Positions 23,315 to 31,925 of a stretch of 34,141 nt of DNA are shown here, piece by piece. Every line of letters starts with the position of its first letter. The stretch's first letter is position 1. Origin of the DNA: Marmoricola sp. (GTDB lineage: Bacteria > Actinomycetota > Actinomycetes > Propionibacteriales > Nocardioidaceae); assembly GCF_025965085.1 (NCBI RefSeq), contig NZ_JAOPXP010000001.1, forward strand, positions 1-34,141. The letters are read 5' to 3'. Under the pieces are notes generated by a model, which worked only from the letters and a program-made list of their open reading frames with translations, was not told where the DNA came from and searched no databases. The position numbers and the translations under genes are program-made.

Positions 23315-25950
23315 GAACGCTCCACTGGCTGACCGGCCTGACTCGCCGCCGGCCGCTCGAGCTCCTCGTCGCAGCCGTGAGCATCGCCCTCGCCATCGCC
23401 TTCGTCGCCTCCCTCGGCGCCTTCCTGCACCAGAGCCGTGCCGCCCTCACGGTCCGGGCCACGGCATCGGTCCCCGTCGACTGGCAGGTCCAGGTCACTG
23501 CGCAGGGCAGCCCGGCCGCCGTCGCCGGCACCGTCGGCCGGCTCCGAGACCTCTGGGCCATGGAGCAGGTGTCCTACGCCCACGTCAGCTCCTTCGCCTC
23601 GCACGGCGCGGGCGGCACCAGGCAGACCGGGTCGGGCTACGTCGTCGGAATCTCGCCGTCCTACGCCGCGACCTTCCCCGGCGAGCTGCGGCACCTGCTC
23701 GGAGCGACCTCGGGTTCGATGCTGTTCCAGCAGACGGCCGCGAACCTGGCGGCCGCGCCGGGTGACCGCATCAGCGTCCGGACCCCGTCCGGGGCGCATC
23801 CCGTGACGGTCGACGGTGTCGTCGACCTGCCCGCCGAGGACTCCTTCTTCCAGGTGGTGGGCCTCGCACCGGGCGCCGGTGCGAGCGCCCCTCCGGACAA
23901 CGTCCTGCTCGTGGCACCCGCCGTGTTCGCAGCGGTGACCCGCGGCACGACCGTCGTGCACCAGCTGCACGTGGGCTTCCGGCACGCCACCCTGCCCACC
24001 GATCCGCACACGGCGGCCCTCGCGATCCAAGGACGTGCGAACCACTTCCAGGCCGCCGTGGCGGGAGGCGCGCTGGTCGGAGACAACCTGGGGACGGCCC
24101 TGACCGCGGCCGGTGAGGACGCCCGCTACGCCGAGCTGCTGTTCCTGCTGCTCGGCCTCCCCGGCCTCGCGCTTGCCTCGGTGGTCGCTGCACTCGTCGT
24201 CGCCCTGCGCTCGGACCGGCGCCGTCGCGAGGTCGCGCTGCTGCGACTGCGCGGCGCGTCGGTCGCCGACATCGTGCGCATCGTCGCGGGTGAGGCTGCG
24301 CTCATCGCGGCCCTCGGCACGGCTCTGGGGCTGCCTCTCGCCCTGCTCGCCATCCGGCTCGCCCTCCCGGCGTCGACCCCCCTGCCCTGGGGATGGGCGC
24401 TGGCAGCGACGGCGGGAGGAACGGTCCTGGCCCTGGTCACCCAGGCCGAACCGGTGGCGCGTCTGGCCTGTGCCCGCGACGAGAGCAGCGTGGCCGCCGA
24501 GGCCGCGCGGGCTCCCCGCAAGCGAACGCCGTGGCCACTGAGGGCCGGCCTCGACATCATCCTGCTCGCGGGTGCCGCGATCGCCTTCACCCTCACCGCC
24601 CGCAGTGGCTACCAGGTGGTCCTGGCCCCGGAGGGGATCGCCCAGACCCAGGTGAACTACGCAGCACTCGCCGGCCCTGCCCTGGCCTGGCCGGGTCTGG
24701 CGCTGCTCGTCTGGCGCATCACGGACGCGGTGGTCGGCCGGCGCACCGGACGTTGGTCGCGGGGCGGGCCGGGCACTGCCCCCGAGTTGGAGGCAGCCGC
24801 CCTTCGCCAACGTCGACGCCTGATCGCCCGCGGCGCGGTCGGACTCTCGGTCGCCCTCGGCCTTGCCGTCTCGACCGCGGTCTTCACCTCGACCTACCGG
24901 GCCCAGTCCCGCGTCGACGTGGCCCTGACCGTGGGCAGCGACGTCGCCGTCGTGGAGCCCCCCGGTGCCACGGTCGGACCGGACGCAGCGCGAGCGCTCA
25001 CCCGCGTCCCCGGCGTGCGTAGCGTGGAACCGCTGCAGCACCGGTTCGCCTACGTGGGCCCGGACCTGCAGGACCTCTACGGCGTGCAGCCGAGCACCTT
25101 CGGCAACGTCACCGCGCTTCAGGACGCGTTCGTCCCCGGGAGCACGGTCGCCAGGACGCTGGCGGTGCTGCGGAGCACCCCGGACGGCGTACTGCTGTCG
25201 GCGGAGACCCTCCACGACTACCAGCTGCACCGTGGCGACCTCATCCGCCTCCGGCTGCAGACCGGCCGGGACCACGCCTACCGGGCCGTGCCCTTCCACG
25301 TGATCGGACAGGTCACCGAGTGGCCCACCGCCCCCAAGGACAGCTTCATCGTGGGCAACGCCGACTACGTGGCGCGGACCACCGGTTCGAACGCCGTCAG
25401 CACCTTCCTGATCTCCTCGGGCACTCCGGCGGCCACGGCTGCGGCGCTGCGCAGCACCCTGAGGGCGGCCGGGTCCGCCGCGCAGGTCCGGGACATCTCC
25501 AGCCCGGGTGCCGCGGTGACGAGCGCGTCCGGGCTCGCCTCCACCGACCTCACGGGGCTCTCGCGGTTGATCCTCGGGTTCAGCGTGCCGCTCGCCCTCG
25601 CGTGCTCCGGTCTGGCCCTGCTGGGCGGGATCATCGAGCGGCGCCGGGCGCTGGTGCTGCTGGCAGCGCTGGGGGCGACAGCCCGCCAACGCGGGCGGTT
25701 CCTGACCACGGAGGCGCGCGCCATGGTGGTCTCCGGGATGCTGGGTGGCGCCCTGACCGGGACCTTGGTGGCCTACCTGCTCGTGAAGGTGCTCAACGGG
25801 ATCTTCGACCCGCCCCCCGCCTCGCCCAGCATCCCGTGGTCCTACCTGATGGCCCTCGTCGTCCTCGTCGGCACCGTGACCGCCTCCATCGTGGCCGGTG
25901 TCGGCCGGCTGGCCGCGAGAGCCGGTCCGAGTGAGCTGCGCGACCTGTGA
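23311..25950 (+). CDS. Large FtsX-like ABC permease (879 aa)
   Basis: Membrane permease of the MacB/FtsX class with two FtsX-like halves. A first helix near residues 22-40 is followed by an outer domain of ~220 residues, a helix cluster (~270-380), further helices around 410-470 and 510-530, a second large outer domain (~530-745), and the last three helices (~750-860). The halves show related ends: RREVALLRLRGAS (~306) and ERRRALVLLAALGAT (~772), the usual coupling loops. Being one chain with two halves, it needs one ATPase dimer, here probably ATPases 1 and 2. Such exporters mechanically move lipoproteins or peptides or sense cell-wall drugs; the substrate is unknown. Starts in the ATPase 2 stop (ATGA). 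Confidence 0.9.
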   Translation: MRTLHWLTGLTRRRPLELLVAAVSIALAIAFVASLGAFLHQSRAALTVRATASVPVDWQVQVTAQGSPAAVAGTVGRLRDLWAMEQVSYAHVSSFASHGAGGTRQTGSGYVVGISPSYAATFPGELRHLLGATSGSMLFQQTAANLAAAPGDRISVRTPSGAHPVTVDGVVDLPAEDSFFQVVGLAPGAGASAPPDNVLLVAPAVFAAVTRGTTVVHQLHVGFRHATLPTDPHTAALAIQGRANHFQAAVAGGALVGDNLGTALTAAGEDARYAELLFLLLGLPGLALASVVAALVVALRSDRRRREVALLRLRGASVADIVRIVAGEAALIAALGTALGLPLALLAIRLALPASTPLPWGWALAATAGGTVLALVTQAEPVARLACARDESSVAAEAARAPRKRTPWPLRAGLDIILLAGAAIAFTLTARSGYQVVLAPEGIAQTQVNYAALAGPALAWPGLALLVWRITDAVVGRRTGRWSRGGPGTAPELEAAALRQRRRLIARGAVGLSVALGLAVSTAVFTSTYRAQSRVDVALTVGSDVAVVEPPGATVGPDAARALTRVPGVRSVEPLQHRFAYVGPDLQDLYGVQPSTFGNVTALQDAFVPGSTVARTLAVLRSTPDGVLLSAETLHDYQLHRGDLIRLRLQTGRDHAYRAVPFHVIGQVTEWPTAPKDSFIVGNADYVARTTGSNAVSTFLISSGTPAATAAALRSTLRAAGSAAQVRDISSPGAAVTSASGLASTDLTGLSRLILGFSVPLALACSGLALLGGIIERRRALVLLAALGATARQRGRFLTTEARAMVVSGMLGGALTGTLVAYLLVKVLNGIFDPPPASPSIPWSYLMALVVLVGTVTASIVAGVGRLAARAGPSELRDL

Positions 25951-25990
25951 GGCGCGCGCGACGGCCCCTCCCTGACCGGGTGGACGGACC

Positions 25991-26668
25991 ATGAAGCTGC
26001 TGGTCGTCGAGGACGACGTCCGGATGGCCGGCCTGCTCCGTCGTGGGCTGGCGCAGGAGGGCTGGGCGGTCGACGTCACGGGCGACGCCGTCGATGCGAG
26101 GCACGCGGTCTCCAGCGCGCCGTACGACGCCGTGGTGTGCGACGTCGGCCTGCCGGGTCCGGAGACGGGACTCGACTGGTGCCGCTGGTTCCGGGAGGCG
26201 GGACACTGGACCCCGGTGCTGATGCTGACGGCACGCGTCGGGGTGGATGACCGCATCGCCGGCCTGGACTGCGGGGCGGACGACTACCTCGGGAAGCCCT
26301 TCGCGTTCGGTGAGCTCGCGGCCCGCCTGCGCGCGCTCCTGCGGCGGGGAGAGACGGCCCGGCCCACGACGCTGGTCAACGGCCCCCTCGTGCTGGACCC
26401 GGCCGAGCACCAGGTCCGCTGGCACGGTGAGGGGGTCGAGCTCTCCCCGCGCGAGTTCGCGCTGCTCGACTACTTCATGCGCCGCCCGGGCGACGTGCTG
26501 CGGCGTACCGAGATCCTCGACCATGTGTGGGACTACGCCTACGACGGCACCTCGAACGTGGTGGACGTCTACGTGCGCTACCTCCGCAACCGGCTCGAGC
26601 AGGCAGGTGCCCCCGAGGTCATCGAGACCGTGCGCGGCGTGGGCTACCGGTTGGCGGTCCTGGCGTGA
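25991..26668 (+). CDS. OmpR-family response regulator of TCS3 (225 aa)
   Basis: Two-domain DNA-binding regulator: receiver with E7/D8/D9, phospho-acceptor D51 in VCDVGLPG, LTAR and LGKPF, with a small insertion (PGPETGLDWCRW) after the D51 loop; winged helix with recognition segment TSNVVDVYVRYLRNRL and terminal ETVRGVGYRLAV. ATG with GGACGGA-like sequence upstream. The 40-bp gap after the permease gene has no clear promoter, so it is probably the fifth gene of the lipoprotein-ABC operon. A likely target is the CTCATC box at the operon start. Confidence 0.94.
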   Translation: MKLLVVEDDVRMAGLLRRGLAQEGWAVDVTGDAVDARHAVSSAPYDAVVCDVGLPGPETGLDWCRWFREAGHWTPVLMLTARVGVDDRIAGLDCGADDYLGKPFAFGELAARLRALLRRGETARPTTLVNGPLVLDPAEHQVRWHGEGVELSPREFALLDYFMRRPGDVLRRTEILDHVWDYAYDGTSNVVDVYVRYLRNRLEQAGAPEVIETVRGVGYRLAVLA

Positions 26669-28071
26669 GGTTGTCACCCTCGTCCCTTCGCATGCGGCTC
26701 GTGCTGGGAGCGGTGGTCGTCGGCATCACCTTCGCCGCGCTGTTCGGAGCAGGTGCCACCTGGCGTGTCCGCCACGCCGAGGACCGGGCGCTGCGAGCGG
26801 CACTCGAGAGCCGCGTGGAGCTGGCCCGTGACGAGGTTGCACCGGACGGGTCCCTGCGCCAGGACGCCGGCAGCCCGAAGACCGACCTCGTGCAGGTGGT
26901 GGGCCCGGACGGCGTCGTACGGTCCAGCAGCCCGTCACTGCGGGGGCTGGGTCCCCTGGTGGACGTGGGGGCAGCCACGGGGTCCACGTCCGGAGTCAGC
27001 TCGAAGGTGGCCCTGCGCTCCCCCGACATCGACCTCGCGCTTCTCGGCGTCCCGGTACGGCTCGCTCCGAACGGCTCCTCCCCGGCAGGAACGGGCGCGC
27101 TCGTCGTCGCCGTCGACGCGGAGGGCTTCGACGCCGCCACCGGGGACCTGCTCGGGCTGCTGCTCGTGGGCCTGCTCGCGGTCGTCCTGGCCATCGCCCT
27201 GCTGTCGTGGGTGCTGACCGGTCGCGCGCTGCGCAGCGTCACCACGCTCACCGAGAGCGCCGAGGAGGTCCGGACCCAGGACCTTGCGACCGGGCTGCCG
27301 GTCCCCCGGCACGATGCCGAGCTGGGGCGCCTGGTGGCTGCTCTCAACCGGATGCTCGTGCGCCTCCACGACAGCCACGCGACTGAGCTGGCCTTCGCTG
27401 CAGACGCGGGCCACCGGCTGCGCACCCCGGTCGCGACGCTCCGCGCGGAGGCCGAGCTCGCGTTGCGCGGCGGCGATCCCACCGAGCAGAAGGCTGCCCT
27501 GGAACGCATCGTCGAGGATGCCGACCGGCTCACGCTGGTCGTGGACCGCATGCTCGCCCGGACCCGGTCCCGCAGCCATCAGCCCGCACCCCTCGTGGAG
27601 GTCCTGGACGACGCCGGTGCCCGCTGGCGACGGCAGGCCGAGCTCGCCGCGATCTCTCTCGACCTCGTGGTGGATCGCACGCTCCCGACCGGCCTCAGGT
27701 GTGGGGCGCTGCTCGAGGTGATGGAGCCCGTGCTGGACAACGCGCTCCGGCACACACCCGCGCACCGCACGGTGCGGATCGACCTGCACGTCGAGCCGGG
27801 CGTCGGCCCCCACGCGGAGCGGGTCGTGGTCGACCTCTCCAACCCCGGTGACGGGGTGCCCGCCGACATCGAGTCCCACCTCTTCGACGCGTGGGTCAGC
27901 AGCCGGGACGCCAGCACGGCCGGCGGACTCGGGCTGTGGCTGGCCCGTGAGACAGCCCGCGACCTCGGCGGCGACGTCATCCTGGTCACCGGTGGGCCGC
28001 CCACGACCACGTTCCGCATCGTGCTCCCGGCCTCGTCGGGGCCGCACAAGCCGCAGACCGCCGCGGGGTGA
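26665..28071 (+). CDS. Sensor histidine kinase of TCS3 (468 aa)
   Basis: Membrane sensor kinase: first helix (~10-30), outer sensor of ~125 residues, second helix (~165-190), HAMP, HisKA with DAGHRLRTP (phospho-acceptor H250; the usual E after H is R here), and HATPase_c with N-box VLDNALRHTP, a G1-like NPGDGVP (the usual D-x-G-x-G has N for D) and G2 GGLGLWLA. The H+1 and G1 changes are departures from the standard motifs, so kinase activity may be weak or tuned. The GTG at 26665 overlaps the regulator stop by 4 bp; a later ATG at 26692 is possible. Confidence 0.92.
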   Translation: MRLSPSSLRMRLVLGAVVVGITFAALFGAGATWRVRHAEDRALRAALESRVELARDEVAPDGSLRQDAGSPKTDLVQVVGPDGVVRSSSPSLRGLGPLVDVGAATGSTSGVSSKVALRSPDIDLALLGVPVRLAPNGSSPAGTGALVVAVDAEGFDAATGDLLGLLLVGLLAVVLAIALLSWVLTGRALRSVTTLTESAEEVRTQDLATGLPVPRHDAELGRLVAALNRMLVRLHDSHATELAFAADAGHRLRTPVATLRAEAELALRGGDPTEQKAALERIVEDADRLTLVVDRMLARTRSRSHQPAPLVEVLDDAGARWRRQAELAAISLDLVVDRTLPTGLRCGALLEVMEPVLDNALRHTPAHRTVRIDLHVEPGVGPHAERVVVDLSNPGDGVPADIESHLFDAWVSSRDASTAGGLGLWLARETARDLGGDVILVTGGPPTTTFRIVLPASSGPHKPQTAAG

Positions 28072-28085
28072 GCGGGACACACCCA

Positions 28086-28157
28086 ACCTGAACGCAACCT
28101 GACTGCCTCAGCCGCGGCCCTGCCGCGATCGGCTGCGGGCCCCCTAGGTTCGTGCCC
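28086..28157 (+). promoter_or_regulatory. Reverse-oriented box and -10 for the spermidine-synthase-like gene
   Basis: ACCTGAA (28086-28092) and ACCTGAC (28097-28103), 11 bp apart, are the reverse complement of the GTCAGGT type and end 54 nt before the ATG. TAGGTT (28145-28150) is a good TANNNT -10, 7 nt before the ATG at 28158, so a leaderless start is likely. The layout is close to that at the PAP2 gene. Confidence 0.5.
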
Positions 28158-30191
28158 ATGCATCGAGTCGATCGCGCACATGCCCGGCTCGGCGGCAGAG
28201 TCGCCCGCCGGCTGCTGCTCGCCAGCGCGCTGATGCTCTTCCTCGAGCTCGCCCTGATCCGCTGGCTCGGCGCCAACGTGGTGCATCTGAGCTACTTCTC
28301 GAACTTCGTCCTGCTCGGCTCGTTCCTCGGCATCGGCATCGGCTTCCTGATCAGCCGAAAGTCGTGGTCGGTCCTGCCGTGGACGGCCCCCCTGCTCGCC
28401 GTCCTCGTCGTGGTCACCCTCGTGTTCCCCGTCAGCATCCAGCGGCAGGGCAGCGACGTCATCTACTTCACCGCCCTGCGCGTGAACGGCCCGCCCGCCT
28501 GGGTCGCGCTGCCGGTGATCTTCCTGCTCGTGGCCGCCACATTGGCCGGTCCCGCCGAGGTGGTCGGGCGGTGCTTCGGCGAGCTGCCTCCACTGACGGC
28601 GTACCGCTACGACCTGATCGGCTCCCTCATCGGGATCGCCTCCTTCACCGTGCTGTCGCTCCTGTGGGCACCGTCTGTGGTCTGGGGCGCGCTCGCCGGC
28701 CTGGCCCTGGTCGTCTTGAACCGCCGGTCCTGGCAGCGCCTGCTGGCCGTCGCCTGCGCCCTCGTGGTGGCCGGCATGCTGCTCTCGGAGACACTCACCC
28801 CGGGGGTCAGCTGGTCGCCGTACTACAAGATCGCCACGCACGCGTCGGGGTCGGGCCCCGGCGCCCTGTCCATCTGGGTCAACGGCGTGCCCCACCAGAC
28901 CATGGCCCGCGCGGACTGGCGTCTGGCCCACGCGGCCGAGCAGTACGGGACGCCGTACGAGCGACTGCCCGGCCTTCCCCTCGACAACGTGCTCGTCGTC
29001 GGTGCCGGGTCGGGATCGGACGTGGCCATCGCGCTGAGCAAGGGCGCCAAGCACGTGGACGCCGTCGAGATCGACCCGCGCATCCTCCAGCTCGGTGAGC
29101 AGCACAACCCCGACCACGCCTACCAGGACAAGCGTGTCACGACCCATGTGAACGACGGCCGGGCCTTTCTGGAGAACACCGACACGAAGTACGACCTGAT
29201 CCTCTTCGCGCTTCCGGACTCGCTCGCCCTGGTCAACGGCGCCTCGCAGATCCGGCTCGAGTCGTTCCTGTTCACCGAGGAGGCCCTCCGCTCGGCGCGT
29301 GACCACCTCAAGCCGGACGGTGGCTTCGCGATGTACAACTTCTACCGCGAGAACTGGCTCATCGACCGGCTGGCCGGGACGGCGGCGACCGCCTTCGGGC
29401 ACATGCCCTGCGTGGACGGCTTCACGGCCCACCAGGCGGTCGTCACCGTCGCCGCCCGTGAGAGCAACCAGGCGTGCGCCAGCACCTACCGGGCCAGCAC
29501 CTCGCCGGTCGTCGCACCCGCGACCGACAACGCACCGTTCCTCTACTACCGGGGAGGCGGCATCCCGCAGATCTACGTCTGGGCCCTCGTCGGGATCCTG
29601 CTCCTCTCCGTGCTCCTGGTCCGCACCGTCGGCGGTCCGCTGGGCCAGATGCGGCCGTACGCCGACCTGTTCTTCATGGGCGCGGCCTTCCTGCTGCTCG
29701 AGACCAAGAACGTCGCGACCTTCGCCCTCCTCTTCGGCACCACCTGGCTGGTCAACGCCCTGGTCTTCACCGGTGTGCTGCTGATCGTCCTGGCTGCCGT
29801 GGAGACGACACGACGGTTCCGGACCCCACCCCTGCCGGTGGTCTACGCGGGCATCCTGGCGTCCCTGGCGCTGGCGTGGGTGGTCCGCCCCGAGTACCTG
29901 CTCGGCCTCCCCTACGCCCCCAGGCTCGTGGCGGCCACCTTGCTGGCCTTCTTGCCGGTCTTCCTGGCCAACGTGGCGTTCGCCAAGCGCTTCGCGGACA
30001 CGGCCGACTCCCAGGAGGCGTTCGGGGTGAACCTGCTGGGTGCCATCGCCGGCGGGTGCCTGGAGTACGCCGCCCTACTCACGGGTTACGGCAACCTGCT
30101 CGTCGTCACCGCTGCGATCTATCTGGTCGCGTTCGGGCTGCTCCCGAAGTCTGCGCGCCGCTCGTGGCGCTCCTCCGCTGCCGTGACCTGA
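28158..30191 (+). CDS. Membrane-embedded spermidine-synthase-like protein (677 aa)
   Basis: Large polytopic protein with a central aminopropyltransferase/methyltransferase-like domain. The N-terminal half (~12-210) has about seven transmembrane helices; the soluble domain (~225-440) has the SAM-binding pattern VLVVGAGSGSDVAIALSKG, the VEIDPRI acidic strand end and NDGRAFL, followed by LILFALPDS; then five or six more helices (~460-670). In true spermidine synthases the catalytic aspartates sit in the strand after this region; here the reading is uncertain, and such membrane forms have no proven substrate. The ATG at 28158 is preferred over GTG 28152 by its distance from the -10. It has its own promoter region, 86 bp after the TCS3 kinase. 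Confidence 0.82.
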   Translation: MHRVDRAHARLGGRVARRLLLASALMLFLELALIRWLGANVVHLSYFSNFVLLGSFLGIGIGFLISRKSWSVLPWTAPLLAVLVVVTLVFPVSIQRQGSDVIYFTALRVNGPPAWVALPVIFLLVAATLAGPAEVVGRCFGELPPLTAYRYDLIGSLIGIASFTVLSLLWAPSVVWGALAGLALVVLNRRSWQRLLAVACALVVAGMLLSETLTPGVSWSPYYKIATHASGSGPGALSIWVNGVPHQTMARADWRLAHAAEQYGTPYERLPGLPLDNVLVVGAGSGSDVAIALSKGAKHVDAVEIDPRILQLGEQHNPDHAYQDKRVTTHVNDGRAFLENTDTKYDLILFALPDSLALVNGASQIRLESFLFTEEALRSARDHLKPDGGFAMYNFYRENWLIDRLAGTAATAFGHMPCVDGFTAHQAVVTVAARESNQACASTYRASTSPVVAPATDNAPFLYYRGGGIPQIYVWALVGILLLSVLLVRTVGGPLGQMRPYADLFFMGAAFLLLETKNVATFALLFGTTWLVNALVFTGVLLIVLAAVETTRRFRTPPLPVVYAGILASLALAWVVRPEYLLGLPYAPRLVAATLLAFLPVFLANVAFAKRFADTADSQEAFGVNLLGAIAGGCLEYAALLTGYGNLLVVTAAIYLVAFGLLPKSARRSWRSSAAVT

Positions 30192-30249
30192 CAGGTGCCA
30201 CCTCGTTACTGCCTCGAGGAGACAGTCGGCCCACGAGGAGCACGCAGGC

Positions 30250-30375
30250 ATGGACAGCACGCAGCCGGACCCGACCGGCGCCGACCTCCCGGAGGGCTAC
30301 CGCCTGTGCGTGCTCCACGCCTCAGGGTTCTGGAGCCAGCTGCCGCCCTGCCCGCCGTGGCCGGACCTGAACTGA
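30250..30375 (+). CDS. Small ORF, 41-residue Pro/Trp/Cys-containing peptide
   Basis: A short ORF too small for ordinary gene calling. The ATG is preceded by GAGGAG (30235-30240) at 9 nt, a strong ribosome site that nothing else here explains. The product is acidic at the N-terminus (Asp/Thr/Pro), has C20 and C34, W28 and W37, and ends in a proline-rich stretch (QLPPCPPWPDLN). No signal peptide or membrane helix. No peptide-modifying enzyme lies next to it. Could be a regulatory or leader peptide, a small partner protein, or a chance ORF. Confidence 0.45.
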   Translation: MDSTQPDPTGADLPEGYRLCVLHASGFWSQLPPCPPWPDLN

Positions 30376-30421
30376 CCCCTTCGCAGCAGGCGGCCGGAAC
30401 AGCGCCGTTGCTCTCCACGGT

Positions 30422-30439
30422 TCACAGCCTGCTCACAGG
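30422..30439 (+). promoter_or_regulatory. TCACAGC-type box upstream of the flavin electron-transfer operon
   Basis: TCACAGC (30422-30428) and TCACAGG (30433-30439), 11 bp apart: only one base from the TCACAGC-N4-TCACAGC consensus known for mycobacterial PhoP. It ends 66 nt before the ATG at 30506, so this mRNA would have a leader. The rest of the 314-bp gap between the flanking large genes holds only the 41-codon small ORF. Confidence 0.6.
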
Positions 30440-30505
30440 TGCCCGCCATGGCTGACCCAGCCAGGCCCTCGAGGCTGTGGGCTCCAGCGAGTGAGAGAGA
30501 GCGAC

Positions 30506-31921
30506 ATGACCACCGTGGCGACAGGACTGTCCTCGCGCCCTCCGCAGTCGACCCTTCCCGCGGACCTCTCCCACAGGGCCCGCAACGACGCACGCGTCCG
30601 CCTCGCGGCCATGTCAGCCCTCTGGCTCAGCCTCCTGCTGGTGACCTTCTGGTGGGTGACCGACCGCGGTCTCCAGGACCTGACCGGGTGGACGACCGGG
30701 CTGACGTCAGCGGGACGGATCAGTGGTCTGGTCGCGACCGTGCTGCTGCTGGCACAGGTGCTGCTGATGGCGCGCATGCCGATGCTCGAACACGCCTTCG
30801 GCCAGGACCGGCTGGCCCGCCTGCACCGTCTCGTCGGGCTCACCTCGTTCAACCTGATGCTGCTCCACGTCGTCACCATCACCTGGGGGTACGCCGCGGG
30901 GGAGGTCCTGCGGACACCGGGGACGCTGTGGGACCTCACGGTGAACTACCCCGGCATGCTCCTCGCGGCCGCCGGAAGCGTGTGCCTGTTCCTCGTCGTG
31001 CTCACCAGCATCAGGGCCACCCGCCGCCGGCTGCGCTACGAGTCCTGGCACCTGATGCACCTCTACGCCTACCTCGGCGTCGGCCTGGCCCTTCCGCACC
31101 AGCTCTGGACCGGCCAGCAGTTCACCGACTCCCCCGCGAAGACGGTCTTCTGGTGGACCACCTGGATCGGCGCAGTGGTGGCGGTCCTCGTCTGGCGGGT
31201 GGGTGGGCCCGTGTGGCTCAACCTGCGCCACCAGCTGCGCGTCAGCTCCGTGGTCGACGAGGGAGCCGGGATCTGGTCGGTCCACCTCACGGGCAGGCGC
31301 CTGGACCTGCTGCAGGCCGAGGCCGGCCAGTTCTTCAGCTGGCGGTTCCTGGGCCGGGCCGGCTGGACCCGGGCGAACCCGTACTCCCTGTCGTCCGCGC
31401 CCGATGGACACAGCCTGCGCATCACCGTCCAGGGTTCCGGGGACGGAAGCCTGTCCACCCGGGCGCTGGTGCCCGGCGCCAGGGCCATCGTGGAAGGGCC
31501 GTTCGGAAGGCTCAGCGCGCGGGCACGCACCCGGCGCAGGATCGCCCTGATCGGCGCCGGCGTGGGGATCACTCCGCTGCGCGCCCTGGCGGAAGGGCTC
31601 CCGTACGCACCCGGCGAGGCCATCCTCGTCGAGCGGTTCACCACGGAACCGCTGTTCGCCCGGGAGGTCGACGCCCTCGTCCAGGAGCGCGGGCTGCAGG
31701 TGCTGCGACTGCCCGGGCACCGGCGCCACCCGAGCTCGTGGCTCGGTGACGGCATCGGACCGACCGACGACCTGACCGCCCTGCGCCACTGGGTCCGCGA
31801 CATCGCCGAGCGCGACGTCTACGTCTGCGGGCCAGAGCCGTGGGCAGCACTCGTCCGGCAGACCCTCGAGGCCGCCGGCCTCTCCCCCGACCACCTCCAT
31901 CTCGAGACCTTCGCGTGGTGA
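30506..31921 (+). CDS. Ferric-reductase-like transmembrane flavocytochrome (471 aa)
   Basis: Membrane oxidoreductase of the ferric reductase/NADPH oxidase-like class. The N-terminal half (~35-240) has six hydrophobic helices with histidines in pairs suitable for haem (RLHRLVG and MLLHVV; SWHLMHLY and LPHQLW). The C-terminal half (~245-471) is a ferredoxin-reductase-type FAD/NAD(P)H domain: FAD motif ANPYSLSSAP, NAD(P) motif IGAGVGITPLRAL, and the terminal VYVCGPEPW and LHLETFAW. It would pass electrons from cytosolic NAD(P)H across the membrane. The ATG at 30506 has GAGAGAG upstream; the GTG at 30491 is an alternative. Next in the operon (4-bp gap) is a probable outer flavoprotein that could accept the electrons. 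Confidence 0.9.
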   Translation: MTTVATGLSSRPPQSTLPADLSHRARNDARVRLAAMSALWLSLLLVTFWWVTDRGLQDLTGWTTGLTSAGRISGLVATVLLLAQVLLMARMPMLEHAFGQDRLARLHRLVGLTSFNLMLLHVVTITWGYAAGEVLRTPGTLWDLTVNYPGMLLAAAGSVCLFLVVLTSIRATRRRLRYESWHLMHLYAYLGVGLALPHQLWTGQQFTDSPAKTVFWWTTWIGAVVAVLVWRVGGPVWLNLRHQLRVSSVVDEGAGIWSVHLTGRRLDLLQAEAGQFFSWRFLGRAGWTRANPYSLSSAPDGHSLRITVQGSGDGSLSTRALVPGARAIVEGPFGRLSARARTRRRIALIGAGVGITPLRALAEGLPYAPGEAILVERFTTEPLFAREVDALVQERGLQVLRLPGHRRHPSSWLGDGIGPTDDLTALRHWVRDIAERDVYVCGPEPWAALVRQTLEAAGLSPDHLHLETFAW

Positions 31922-31925
31922 CCGC

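Noticed and set aside
22699-26256. Very long minus-strand open frame (about 1185 codons)
   Set aside because: It runs antisense through the ABC ATPase 2, permease and regulator genes, and its translation is Gly/Arg/Asp/Gln-rich without domains: a typical high-GC shadow frame. The same holds for 9234-10892 (minus), 5175-6278 (minus) and 27579-29432 (minus).
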